From positions 41,716 through 105,715 of the forward strand of contig JAJYLP010000002.1 in NCBI GenBank assembly GCA_021787615.1: a stretch of 64,000 nt of DNA, read 5' to 3'. Positions 49,284 to 57,149 of the stretch are shown piece by piece (the first letter of the stretch is position 1; every line of letters begins with the position of its first letter). Under the pieces are notes generated by a model, which worked only from the letters and a program-made list of their open reading frames with translations, was not told the DNA's origin and did not search any database. The stretch comes from Pseudomonadota bacterium (GTDB taxonomy: Bacteria; Pseudomonadota; Gammaproteobacteria; Steroidobacterales; Steroidobacteraceae). Both the position numbers and the translations under genes were made by a program.

Positions 49284-51269
49284 CTAACGCAGCGTCAGGG
49301 CGAGGATTACGATGAGCAGCGTCCCGATCAGTCCCAGATAGAAGTTCAGATCCCCCGACTGCAGCGCGCGCAGCCAGCCGGCCAACCGCCAGACCGCACG
49401 CCGGACGGGGTCGAACAGCGCCGGGCCGAATACGTCCGCCACGTCGTGCTCGAACTCCAGCCTGTGGATGAAGTAAGCGACGGCACGATGCTCACGTGCG
49501 GTATCCAACGTGGGCCGGTAGATGAAGCTGTAGAAAGTGCGCATCGCGTTGGAGAATGTCAGGGAAGTCGTCGCGGAACGCTGGGGATCTTCGCGCTGGC
49601 CTCCATACCAGACCGGTGCGCGCCGCACGCGGTGGCGGCGGCTGTTCAGCAGCAGCAGCAGCGGAAGGACGGCAAGCAGCGGCATGACGATGACCAGCAG
49701 CGAGGGCGAGATGAACGCGAACGAGTCCGTCAGGGGCACGAGCAGCCAGCCGGTGGTCATGGCGTGTGCCGCGTTCGCGCCGAATTGCGCCACGTTGGCG
49801 CTCTCCAGACCGTGCAGCCACAACGGCATGCCCACGGCCGAGCCCAGCACGGCGAGGCCGAGAACGAACACCGCGCCATCGTAACGCATGCTCACACGAG
49901 GTGCCTGCGGCGAATGCCCATCGCCGAGCAGGCCGATGCCGAACGCCTTGATGAATGTCGCGAACGCAATCGCCGCGGTCAGCGCCAAAGCGGCGCCCGC
50001 CAGCGCCAGCGTCAGTCGGCCGCCCAGGGTGGTGAGATGGAAGCCCTGGAAAAGCGTCTGAAACGTGAACCACTCGGTCACGAAGCCGATCTGCGGCGGC
50101 ATGGCCGCGAGGCTCATGGCTGCGAACAGCGCGCCGACCCCGAATATTGGGTGCGCCGTGCGCAGCCAACCGCGTTGCGCGAGCCGGTACGTGCCACCGG
50201 CAACGTACACGCCGTCGGCGCCGAGAAACATCCCGCCCTTGGCGAGTGCATGTCCCGACAGATGGAGCACGGCGACCGTCCAGGCGAGTCCCGCCAGGGC
50301 CGCTTGGCCGTCCGCGCGAAACAGCAGGCTCGCCCCAAGCGTCGTCACCGCAATGGCGGCGTTCTCCGCCGTAGAGAAGGCGAGCAGAGCTCGCCAGTCG
50401 TCCTGCTGGAACGCATACAGCGCCGCCAGTATCGAGGTCAATGCGCCGACGGCCGTGACCAGGATGCCGAGGTCAAAGAGTCCAGCGCCCCGCCCGAGCC
50501 AGTTCACGAGCGTGCGCGAGAGCGCGAAGAACGCTGCATTGAGCAGCACCCCGGAGAGAATGGCGCCCGAGGCGCCGCTGCCGTTGCCGTAGGCGCCCGG
50601 GAGCCATTCGTAGAACGGCAGCAGCCCGAGCTTGGCGCCGAATCCGACGAGCGCCAGCAGCCCGACCGCCATGCGTGTGCCGGGACTCAGGGTCTGTGCC
50701 CCGCGAGTGAATTCCTCGAACGCGACGGAGCCGCCGACGTGTCGCGAGAGCAGCAGCAGCGCGAGCAGAACGGCCACCGTCCCGACCTCGAGCAGCGCCA
50801 ACATGTAGAGCGTCCGCCGCCCGGCCTGCAGCGTGGTGCGCTCGGAGAGGATCATGATCGCGCCCCCGAGGCTCATCAGCTCCCAGGCAATGAGCAAGGC
50901 GTACGCGTCCTGCAGCCCGAACAGTCCCAGCGCGCCGAGCAAACACAGCGCCGCGCCGAAGAGCCATCCCGCTCGCGCGCCGCGGATCGGCGTAGCGAGT
51001 GCGACGGCGAGCGCTGCCGGCAGCAGACCGAAGCCCATCAGCCACAATGCCCCGGGTGCGTAGTGCAGCCGCACGGTCTGATCGGCCAGGGTGAGCGGCA
51101 AGACCCGCGAGCCGGCGCCCTGGGGCAGCGCCTCGAATGCGCCCGCAAGAGCGGCTGCCGCGCCGAGCGCGATCAGCCACCGCGCCATCGAAGTGAGTCG
51201 CGCCAGAGCGCACAACGCGCCAGCCACCCACAGCCAGAATGCCGCGATCAACAGCTCAGGCATGCTCAT
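49284..51269 (-). CDS. Antiporter-like membrane subunit (HyfB/NuoL-related) of an Ehr complex
   Basis: 661-residue membrane protein of the complex I/hydrogenase-4 antiporter-like subunit group. About 16 helices are visible. GAKLGLLPFYEWLPGAYG carries the proton-path Lys, AILSGVLLNAAFFALSR and LHLSGHALAKGGMFLGADGV carry the conserved His/Lys, and AAMPPQIGFVTEWFTFQ follows. The family pumps protons or Na+ in concert with a soluble redox arm. It is last in the operon, its start overlapping the NuoB-like gene by 14 nt. Two such subunits (this one and the HyfF-like one) imply at least two ion channels. Divergent-strand expression is under a fluoride riboswitch at the operon head. Confidence 0.88.
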   Translation of the reverse strand: MSMPELLIAAFWLWVAGALCALARLTSMARWLIALGAAAALAGAFEALPQGAGSRVLPLTLADQTVRLHYAPGALWLMGFGLLPAALAVALATPIRGARAGWLFGAALCLLGALGLFGLQDAYALLIAWELMSLGGAIMILSERTTLQAGRRTLYMLALLEVGTVAVLLALLLLSRHVGGSVAFEEFTRGAQTLSPGTRMAVGLLALVGFGAKLGLLPFYEWLPGAYGNGSGASGAILSGVLLNAAFFALSRTLVNWLGRGAGLFDLGILVTAVGALTSILAALYAFQQDDWRALLAFSTAENAAIAVTTLGASLLFRADGQAALAGLAWTVAVLHLSGHALAKGGMFLGADGVYVAGGTYRLAQRGWLRTAHPIFGVGALFAAMSLAAMPPQIGFVTEWFTFQTLFQGFHLTTLGGRLTLALAGAALALTAAIAFATFIKAFGIGLLGDGHSPQAPRVSMRYDGAVFVLGLAVLGSAVGMPLWLHGLESANVAQFGANAAHAMTTGWLLVPLTDSFAFISPSLLVIVMPLLAVLPLLLLLNSRRHRVRRAPVWYGGQREDPQRSATTSLTFSNAMRTFYSFIYRPTLDTAREHRAVAYFIHRLEFEHDVADVFGPALFDPVRRAVWRLAGWLRALQSGDLNFYLGLIGTLLIVILALTLR

Positions 51270-52107
51270 CTCCCGATCGCTCCGAGCCCGACCTCAGCTG
51301 CCCGCCGCGCACGCGCTGCGGCACCCGCTGCAGGAGCATCAGCAGCGCATGGATGATCGCCGGCGGATTGGGCGGACAGCCCGGCAGGTACACATCCACC
51401 GGCAGCACGCCCTCCAGTCCGAGGCCGCAGGCGTAGCCGCCGCCGTTGGTGCCCCCGGAGACTGCGCACGCGCCCGCGGCCATCACGAAGCGCGGCTCCG
51501 GCATCGCTTCGTAGGTCTCCATGAGCGGTCCGCGCAGGGCGTAGGTCACCGGCCCGGTGACCAGCAGCAAATCGGCAAAGCGCGGCGAGGCGGTGAAGAA
51601 GACACCGAAGCGGTGCAGGTTGTAGTAGGGGTTGTTGAGGGCCTGCAGCTCCGATTCGCAGCCGTTGCACGAGCCCGCATCGACATGGCGGATGTGCAGG
51701 CTCCGGCCGAACACGCGGCGGATCTCGCGCTGCAAAGACCTCCCGTCGGCTGATGCGCCAGCGCGCGTCCAGACGAGATCCTCGCGCATGGGGCTGCCAA
51801 ATGCCCAGTCCTCTGACGAGCTGAACGCGCCCGAGGGACATGCCTCGACACAGAGCTGACACACCACACAGCGGCCGTAATCCACGGTCACGCGCTCATC
51901 ACCGGCGCCGGGTGCGAGGCGGATGGCGCCGGGGAGGCAGGCGTCCGCACACTTGCGGCAGCCCTCCTGGCATTTTTCTGGATTGAAGCGCGGCAGGCCG
52001 AGAAAGCCGGCTTGGCCAGGCTCGGCGCCCCTCCCGCGCCAGCGACTGGTCGCTTTTCCCCGGGCGAGCCCGTAGAGCGTCCAGAGCGAGATCGTCTTCA
52101 AAGCCAT
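51256..52107 (-). CDS. Fused ferredoxin / NuoB-like small subunit of the Ehr complex
   Basis: 283 residues joining two functions that are separate genes (hyfH and hyfI) in E. coli. The N-terminal third has two [4Fe-4S] motifs, CQEGCRKCADACLPG and CVVCQLCVEACPSG. The C-terminal two thirds are a NuoB-like subunit with AGSCNGCESELQA, GACAVSGG and LPGCPPNPPA, all four N2-cluster cysteines intact. Electron transfer from ferredoxin domain to the N2 site is therefore feasible. Translation is coupled to the next gene by a 14-nt overlap. It follows the large-subunit-like gene in the same operon after 12 nt. Confidence 0.9.
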   Translation of the reverse strand: MALKTISLWTLYGLARGKATSRWRGRGAEPGQAGFLGLPRFNPEKCQEGCRKCADACLPGAIRLAPGAGDERVTVDYGRCVVCQLCVEACPSGAFSSSEDWAFGSPMREDLVWTRAGASADGRSLQREIRRVFGRSLHIRHVDAGSCNGCESELQALNNPYYNLHRFGVFFTASPRFADLLLVTGPVTYALRGPLMETYEAMPEPRFVMAAGACAVSGGTNGGGYACGLGLEGVLPVDVYLPGCPPNPPAIIHALLMLLQRVPQRVRGGQLRSGSERSGDEHA

Positions 52108-52119
52108 GGATGCGCTCCG

Positions 52120-53622
52120 TCAGCGGTCACAGCCGGCCACCGTCAGGCCGAAGCTGGCCTCGTTGATCGCGTAGTCCATCATGTTGGTGTCATGGACGGT
52201 GTAGGGGAAAACCCGCCAGTTTGAGAAGCTGGGGGATTTGATCTTGACGCGCGCCAGCCGGCCGCCGGCATCGATGTGGATGGCGTAGTACGCGGTGCCA
52301 CGAGGCGTTTCGGCCCAGCCTAGCCCCTCGGTGCCCGGCCGCAGCCGGCAGTCGGCGAGCAGCGGGCCATCGGGCAGGCCGTCAAGGACGGCCCGGATCA
52401 GGCTGATGCTGCCGGCGATCTCGTCGATGCGCACCTGTTGGCGCGCGTGAGCGTCACAGCCCTCCTGCACCGCGACGCGCAAGGGCAGCTCGCTGTAGGC
52501 ACCGTACGGCTGGTCGCGCCGCGAGTCGCGATCGACGCCCGAAGCGCGCTCCACCGGCCCGGTCGCGCCCTGATCGAAGGCGAGCTGCTGCCCGAGCATC
52601 CCCGTGGTGATCAGACGATCGCGATGGCTGTTGGTGGAGCTGAGCAGGTCCGCATAGCGCTGAAATTCACCCTCGATGTGCGCGAGGTCGGCGGCAAGCC
52701 TGGCGAGCACCGGCTCGCGCCGCATCCCGCCGGGGGCGATGAGCCCGCGCAGCAGCCGGCTGCCGCTCACGCGGCAGTTCGCCTGCTTGGCCAGTTCCTC
52801 GAGGTATTTGCCCTGCGCCTCGCCGACCTTGAGCGTCGTCGTATGGCACAGGTATCCGAGATAATGCAGGTGGTTGTAGAGCCTCTCGAGCTCGGCGAGC
52901 AACACCCGCAGCCAGGCGCCGCGGGACGGCACATCACAGCCCGCAGCAGCTTCCAATGCCTGGCAGTAAGCCAACGAGTGCGCGACGCTGCCGACGCCGG
53001 AGACGCGTTCGGCGAGGACGGTGCCGAGGGACGGGGACATTCCTTCGAAGCGTTTCTCCATGCCGCGGTGCTTGAAGAACAGCTGCGGGTAGTAGTGCAG
53101 GATCGCCTCGCCGATGTACAAGAAGGCGAGCTGGGTCGACTCCAGGACATCGGCGCGGACCGGTCCGAAGGGCAGCAGCTGAACGTCCTGTGGCGCACCG
53201 CCGGCGAGTTCCGGCAGGGGTTGCGGCGCGGGCACGTAGCGCAGACCCGCAGCAGGCCCGGGCATCAAAGGCGGCCGCTCGGCCACCGCTCCGGGCAGCA
53301 GCACGAGCGGTTGCGGCAGTGGCTGACCGCTGAAGTCGATGCCGCACAGATCCGTCGTCTCGCGCTCGTACCAGGACAGCAGCGGCGCGCTCGGCGCGAG
53401 GCTCGGCGGGGGTTGCCCGCGCGGCTGGCAGCGCCAGACATGCGGTGGTCGGCCCCGGGCGGGATGCAACACATAGCGAAGCTCGGGTGTCTCGCGAGCG
53501 TCGGGGAACCACCCGTACATGAACTGCATGCGAGCCCCAGCGGCCAGGGCGGCGCCGCACCGCGGCGGCAGTTCCGACAGCGCGAGGTCCTCGTGGGTGA
53601 CCGCAAGCGGCGCGGTGCTCAT
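52120..53622 (-). CDS. NuoCD/hydrogenase large-subunit-like protein lacking NiFe ligands (Ehr type)
   Basis: 500 residues: a NuoC-like N-terminal domain of about 150 residues and a NuoD/HycE-like catalytic domain. KHRGMEKRFEG and AHSLAYCQALE align with hydrogenase-4 large subunits. At the position of RVCGICG it reads RVSGVGS, and the terminal DPC-x2-C pattern is replaced by GLTVAGCDR, so the NiFe site cannot form. This is the definition of the energy-converting hydrogenase-related (Ehr) group, whose electron acceptor is unknown. A quinone-type site as in complex I is possible. Start at 53622 overlaps the HyfF-like stop (ATGA). Third-last gene of the operon. Confidence 0.88.
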   Translation of the reverse strand: MSTAPLAVTHEDLALSELPPRCGAALAAGARMQFMYGWFPDARETPELRYVLHPARGRPPHVWRCQPRGQPPPSLAPSAPLLSWYERETTDLCGIDFSGQPLPQPLVLLPGAVAERPPLMPGPAAGLRYVPAPQPLPELAGGAPQDVQLLPFGPVRADVLESTQLAFLYIGEAILHYYPQLFFKHRGMEKRFEGMSPSLGTVLAERVSGVGSVAHSLAYCQALEAAAGCDVPSRGAWLRVLLAELERLYNHLHYLGYLCHTTTLKVGEAQGKYLEELAKQANCRVSGSRLLRGLIAPGGMRREPVLARLAADLAHIEGEFQRYADLLSSTNSHRDRLITTGMLGQQLAFDQGATGPVERASGVDRDSRRDQPYGAYSELPLRVAVQEGCDAHARQQVRIDEIAGSISLIRAVLDGLPDGPLLADCRLRPGTEGLGWAETPRGTAYYAIHIDAGGRLARVKIKSPSFSNWRVFPYTVHDTNMMDYAINEASFGLTVAGCDR

Positions 53623-55103
53623 CGCGCGCCTCCGCCAAGCTGAGCGGCGATGAGGGAGAAATAGTGACTGAAGGCGCTGGGCCACCACACCCCGAGCGCG
53701 AGCAACGGTAGAAGCGCGAGCCACATCGGCAGCAGGCACCAGAAGCGCTCCTGCCGCGGCGCTCGCCAGCGCGTGACGGCAGCTGCGGCCTGCGGGCTCT
53801 CGCCAAAGTACATGGCGCGGAAGCGGTTGAGGAAGCCGACGAAGATCACCACCAGCAGCAACAGCATCACGTACACCGCCCAGGCATTGGGGCCGGCGAG
53901 CCCTGCGCGCAGAATGGTGAACTCGCTAAGGAACAGCCCGAATGGCGGAGCGCCGGTGATGGCGACCGCGCCGGCAATCCATAGTGCCCCAGCGACCGGC
54001 ATGGCCGTGAGCACGTGATGAATGCGCCCGATGCGCTTGCTGCGGTAGGCGTGCATCGCGTCGCCGGAGCCGAAGAACATCAGCGACTTGTTGAGCGAGT
54101 GATTGAGCATGTGATAGAGCGCGCCGGCGATGCCGAGCGGTCCGCCGAACCCGAACCCGAGCGTCATCACCCCCATGTGCTCGACGCTGGAGTAGGCCAT
54201 CAGCCGTTTGACGTCCGTTTGCCGTGTGATGAACAGCGCAGCGATGGCCAGCGACAGAGCGCCAATCGCGATCACGACGGTGCGGGGAAGGGCGCCGAGG
54301 TGCACGTTGTCGATCACGCCGATGAAGCGCGCGATGCCGATCATGGCGGTGTTGAGCAGTGCGCCGGAGAGCATCGCTGAGACTGGCGCCGGGCCCTCGC
54401 TGTGCGCATCGGGCAGCCAGGTGTGCATTGGGGCGAGGCCGACCTTGGTGCCGAAACCGATGAAAACCAGCAGGAATGCCACGAGCGACAGGGTCGGATT
54501 CAGCTGCGGGGCGACAGCACGAAGCGCCGCCCAGGTGAGATTGTAGGTCGGCCCGAGGTGCAGGCTGCCTGCCCAGTAATAGAGGATGATGCCAAGCAGC
54601 GCCAGGCTGATGCCGGCTGAGACCACCACGATGTACTTCCAGGCCGCCTCGACCGCCTCGCGCGTCTTGTCGAAGCCGACCAGAAATGTGCTCACCAGCG
54701 TGGTGAGCTCGATCGCGATCCAGTACACCCCGATGTTGTTCATCAGGGGTCCGAGCAGAACCGTGAACGCGAATCCGGCGAACAGGGCGTAGAAGCGATG
54801 CAGCCGCGCCGGCTTATCGATTGAGCGCATGTAGCCGATCGCGTACAGGGAGGCGAGCAGGTACACGGCGGCAACGGACAGCTGGACCCACGCGCCGAGG
54901 GGATCGACGATGATGTACCCGTGCAGCAGGGTGTAGGGCCCGCCGCGGGCGATCGGCAGCAGCCGCAGCACCGCTGCGAACACCGCGATGGAGGCGAGCA
55001 GATTCAGGTACTCGGACACGCGCGGCGCGCCGATGAGCTCGCAAGCGAGAGCCGCCGCGAGCGGCGCGAGCAGGATGATGGCGACCAGCGATCCCGGGCT
55101 CAT
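53619..55103 (-). CDS. Antiporter-like membrane subunit (HyfF-related) of the Ehr complex
   Basis: 494-residue membrane subunit with about 14 helices. YIIVDPLGAWVQLSVAAVYLL, IAIELTTLVSTFLVGF, GFGTKVGLAPMHTWLPDAHSEGPAPVSAMLSG and HMLNHSLNKSLMFFGSGD are the classical Nuo/Hyf motifs with the Lys and His of the ion path. It begins at 55103, overlapping the HyfE-like gene by 4 nt, and ends on the ATGA shared with the large-subunit gene. Together with the HyfB-like subunit it gives the complex two ion-conducting arms. Confidence 0.9.
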   Translation of the reverse strand: MSPGSLVAIILLAPLAAALACELIGAPRVSEYLNLLASIAVFAAVLRLLPIARGGPYTLLHGYIIVDPLGAWVQLSVAAVYLLASLYAIGYMRSIDKPARLHRFYALFAGFAFTVLLGPLMNNIGVYWIAIELTTLVSTFLVGFDKTREAVEAAWKYIVVVSAGISLALLGIILYYWAGSLHLGPTYNLTWAALRAVAPQLNPTLSLVAFLLVFIGFGTKVGLAPMHTWLPDAHSEGPAPVSAMLSGALLNTAMIGIARFIGVIDNVHLGALPRTVVIAIGALSLAIAALFITRQTDVKRLMAYSSVEHMGVMTLGFGFGGPLGIAGALYHMLNHSLNKSLMFFGSGDAMHAYRSKRIGRIHHVLTAMPVAGALWIAGAVAITGAPPFGLFLSEFTILRAGLAGPNAWAVYVMLLLLVVIFVGFLNRFRAMYFGESPQAAAAVTRWRAPRQERFWCLLPMWLALLPLLALGVWWPSAFSHYFSLIAAQLGGGAR

Positions 55104-55780
55104 CCGACCAGCCTGCGCAGCTCGCGGGTGCTCGATGTACCGGCATGCACCGTGAGGTAGCGCACGAGCACGCCGAAGCACGCCACGACAACCAGCAGAT
55201 CGAACAGAATGACCAGCTCGATCAGCAGCGGCATCCCGGGCACCAGAATCTGCGAGCCGAGAAAGATGCCGTTCTCGATCACCAGCAGGCCGAGGATCTG
55301 GCTTACCACCTCGCTGCGCACCATGAGCATGAGAAAGCCGATGAGCTTCATCGACAGCATGGCGGTGAGGGCGAGCACGGCGACCGTGCCGGCAAGACCG
55401 AGCGCCTTGCTCACGTGATGGGCGACCACGAAGGCGAACAGCACGAGCAGGCCTCCCACCACCAGACTTGAGCTCGGCGCGAGCCGCTCGTGCAGCTCCC
55501 GGTCGACCTTCAGGCGACGGACGATTCTCAGCAGCAGGTACGGCAGCACCAGGCCGCGAAACAACGCGGTGAGCACCGCGATGCCATAGAGTTCAGGGTA
55601 TCCGCCGTAGTAGGCGACCGCCGCCGACAGCAAGGCGATGAGCCAGGACTGCAGCGCGAACGCGCCGAGGTAGGCATTGAGCCAGCGCGAGCCAAGCATC
55701 ACGAACGCCAGGAGCAGGCTCGTGATGGCGAGCAGGCTGAACAGGGACTGGGCAAGCGGCGGAAGCTGCGCGGCGAACAT
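55100..55780 (-). CDS. HyfE-like membrane subunit of the Ehr complex
   Basis: 226-residue membrane protein with six or seven helices, related to HyfE and by its second half to NuoK-type subunits: VLALTAMLSMKLIGFLMLMV and GLLVIENGIFLGSQIL carry the buried Glu of that fold. TALFRGLVLPYLLLRIVRRL is typical of HyfE. GAGGTAGGA directly before the ATG is a strong ribosome binding site. Between hyfC-like and hyfF-like genes with gap of 2 nt and overlap of 4 nt. Confidence 0.88.
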   Translation of the reverse strand: MFAAQLPPLAQSLFSLLAITSLLLAFVMLGSRWLNAYLGAFALQSWLIALLSAAVAYYGGYPELYGIAVLTALFRGLVLPYLLLRIVRRLKVDRELHERLAPSSSLVVGGLLVLFAFVVAHHVSKALGLAGTVAVLALTAMLSMKLIGFLMLMVRSEVVSQILGLLVIENGIFLGSQILVPGMPLLIELVILFDLLVVVACFGVLVRYLTVHAGTSSTRELRRLVG

Positions 55781-55782
55781 TC

Positions 55783-56727
55783 CTACCTCATCTGGTTGGC
55801 CACGATGGCGAGAATCGCGAGCACGAAGGAGGCGGCGAGCGGCTCCTGATAGCGGTAGTAACGCAGGCGCGACTGGGTCGTTTCCACCGCGACCACCACT
55901 GCGCCCACGGCCGCGAATTTCACGAGCAGTCCGCCGGCGGCCCCGAGCGCTCCGAGTGCCGTGCCCTGCACGGACAGCCCCCAAGGCAGCAGCAGCACGT
56001 TGCAGAAGATGATGTAGAGGATGAACTGCTTCATCGCTGAGGCCCAGCGCAGCAGCGCGAGCAGGGGGCCTGAGTACTCGAGGATCCGCCCCTCCTCGAT
56101 CATGTACACCTCGATGTGGGTGCTCGAGTGGAAGGGGAGCCGGTCGGTCTCGACGAGCAGCAGAATGAAGAACGCCGCGACCAGAAACAGGTGCGCTGGA
56201 CTCCAGTACACGGCGGGATTTCCGGCAAGCAGGTGGTTGACGACGAACGGCAGCATCGCTTTGGCCAAAAGCGTGATGCCGACAAACACCAGGATGAGAG
56301 TCGGTTCTGCCAGGATGCCGAGCATGACGGTGCGCGAGGAGCCGACGCCCCCGTAGGCGCTGCCGGAGTCCAGGCCCGCAAGCGTGATGAAGAACGAGCC
56401 GAGCGTCAGGATGAACCCGCCGCCGAGGATGTCGCCCATGTCGGACAGCGGCAGCGGAAAGTTCGTCAGTACCGGGATCAGGATCGGCACCGTCAGCATG
56501 CAGGTGAAGGCGACGACCGGCGCGATCCAATAGATGAAGCTGGCCGTCTCGGGGACCACGAGTTGCTTGTGGAACAGCTTCCACAGATCGCGGTACGGCT
56601 GCAAGATGCCCGGCCCCTGCGCGCGCTGCACCCGCTCTTCCCACTGCAGGATAGTTCCCTGCAGCAGCGGCGCGAGCACGATGACCGCAAGGACCTGTGT
56701 GATCTGCAGCAGGACGTCCCGGATCAC
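55783..56727 (-). CDS. HyfC/HycD/NuoH-like membrane subunit of the Ehr complex
   Basis: 314-residue subunit with eight helices, the piece that anchors the redox arm to the membrane in complex I and group 4 hydrogenases. GPGILQPYRDLWKLFHKQLV is the signature loop, and FFILLLVETDRLPFHSST then EVYMIEEGRILEYSGP carries the conserved acidic residues near the quinone/ion site. It begins at GTG with GGAAGG 7 nt upstream, and the start overlaps a small upstream frame (GTGA). First large gene of the operon. Confidence 0.9.
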   Translation of the reverse strand: MIRDVLLQITQVLAVIVLAPLLQGTILQWEERVQRAQGPGILQPYRDLWKLFHKQLVVPETASFIYWIAPVVAFTCMLTVPILIPVLTNFPLPLSDMGDILGGGFILTLGSFFITLAGLDSGSAYGGVGSSRTVMLGILAEPTLILVFVGITLLAKAMLPFVVNHLLAGNPAVYWSPAHLFLVAAFFILLLVETDRLPFHSSTHIEVYMIEEGRILEYSGPLLALLRWASAMKQFILYIIFCNVLLLPWGLSVQGTALGALGAAGGLLVKFAAVGAVVVAVETTQSRLRYYRYQEPLAASFVLAILAIVANQMR

Positions 56728-56867
56728 GCGTCAGCCTTCCGGTGCGCGCAGCGGCCGGGTGCAGCGCAGGCAGGGATGTCCCACGCCGCGATGCGTTCGG
56801 GCCGGACACACACCTCGGGCCGCGCGCGCAGCCTGCGGAAGGGACTCGGGACAAGCTCGGGTCGCAT
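56724..56867 (-). CDS. Possible 47-residue leader protein of the Ehr operon
   Basis: A short frame with a strong Shine-Dalgarno (GGAGGAG, about 9 nt before the ATG at 56867). Its TGA overlaps the GTG of the HyfC-like gene, so the two would be translationally coupled. The product (47 residues) is Arg-rich with three Cys (20, 34, 40) and no known family; RARPEVCVRPERIAAWDIP is its middle part. It lies between the fluoride riboswitch and the first operon gene, so it is either a real small subunit or a coupling frame that passes riboswitch control to the operon. Confidence 0.4.
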   Translation of the reverse strand: MRPELVPSPFRRLRARPEVCVRPERIAAWDIPACAAPGRCAHRKADA

Positions 56868-56900
56868 GCGCTACCGCTCCTCCGTCGCCATGACGGAATC

Positions 56901-56957
56901 GGTAGGCATCATCAGCCGTTGGCGGCAGTTTTTATTACGGGAGGAATGCCATCTCCC
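56901..56957 (-). ncRNA. Fluoride riboswitch (crcB motif) of the Ehr operon
   Basis: Read on the minus strand: GGGAGATGGCATTCCTCCC, a linker, GCCG-CCAA-CGGC hairpin, then CTGATGATGCCTAC. GGAGATGGCATTCCTCC is the 5' core I remember from the structurally studied Pseudomonas syringae fluoride riboswitch. The pseudoknot GGGAG/CTCCC and the stem GGCAT/ATGCC are perfect. The RNA would start at about its first base, given the promoter just upstream, and the operon's first start codon lies 30-170 nt downstream. Confidence 0.9.
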
Positions 56958-56965
56958 TGCGAGTC

Positions 56966-56994
56966 AATATACACAGGCGGTGAGGCACGGGCAA
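56966..56994 (-). promoter_or_regulatory. Sigma-70 promoter of the Ehr operon
   Basis: On the minus strand TTGCCC (56994-56989), 17-nt spacer, TATATT (56971-56966). The predicted start falls at 56959-56957, the first bases of the fluoride riboswitch. Confidence 0.75.
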
Positions 56995-57019
56995 GCAGCG
57001 GGGCGCTCTTGCATAACCC

Positions 57020-57048
57020 TTGCCGCGGCAGCGCGGTGATCATAGACT
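57020..57048 (+). promoter_or_regulatory. Sigma-70 promoter of the AAA ATPase gene
   Basis: TTGCCG (57020-57025), 17-nt spacer, TAGACT (57043-57048). The predicted start at about 57055 is just before the plus-strand fluoride riboswitch at 57059. Confidence 0.6.
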
Positions 57049-57058
57049 GGGCGTCGAG

Positions 57059-57112
57059 GGGAGATGGCATGCCTCCCTGAATCGCCGTGATTCGCGGCTG
57101 ATGATGCCTGCA
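57059..57112 (+). ncRNA. Fluoride riboswitch (crcB motif) of the AAA ATPase gene
   Basis: GGGAGATGGCATGCCTCCC, a linker, a GCCG...CGGC hairpin and CTGATGATGCCTGC. All pairings of the motif are perfect: GGGAG/CTCCC pseudoknot and GGCAT/ATGCC stem. It is the mirror of the riboswitch at 56957-56901, so the two form a 19-bp plus 15-bp inverted repeat around a shared promoter region of about 100 nt. The ATPase ATG lies 38 nt downstream. Confidence 0.88.
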
Positions 57113-57149
57113 GCGCACAGGTCTTTGACCGAGATCGACAGGCAATCCC

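Noticed and set aside
56904..57109. A large inverted repeat that looked like the ends of a MITE or REP element
   Set aside because: Each arm contains the full fluoride riboswitch motif and is preceded by its own promoter, which explains the symmetry without a mobile element.
49067..57112. The string GGCTGATGATGCCTGC repeated at 49098 and 57096 as an intergenic repeat family
   Set aside because: Both copies belong to riboswitches with conserved pairing, so they are functional homology rather than a dispersed repeat.
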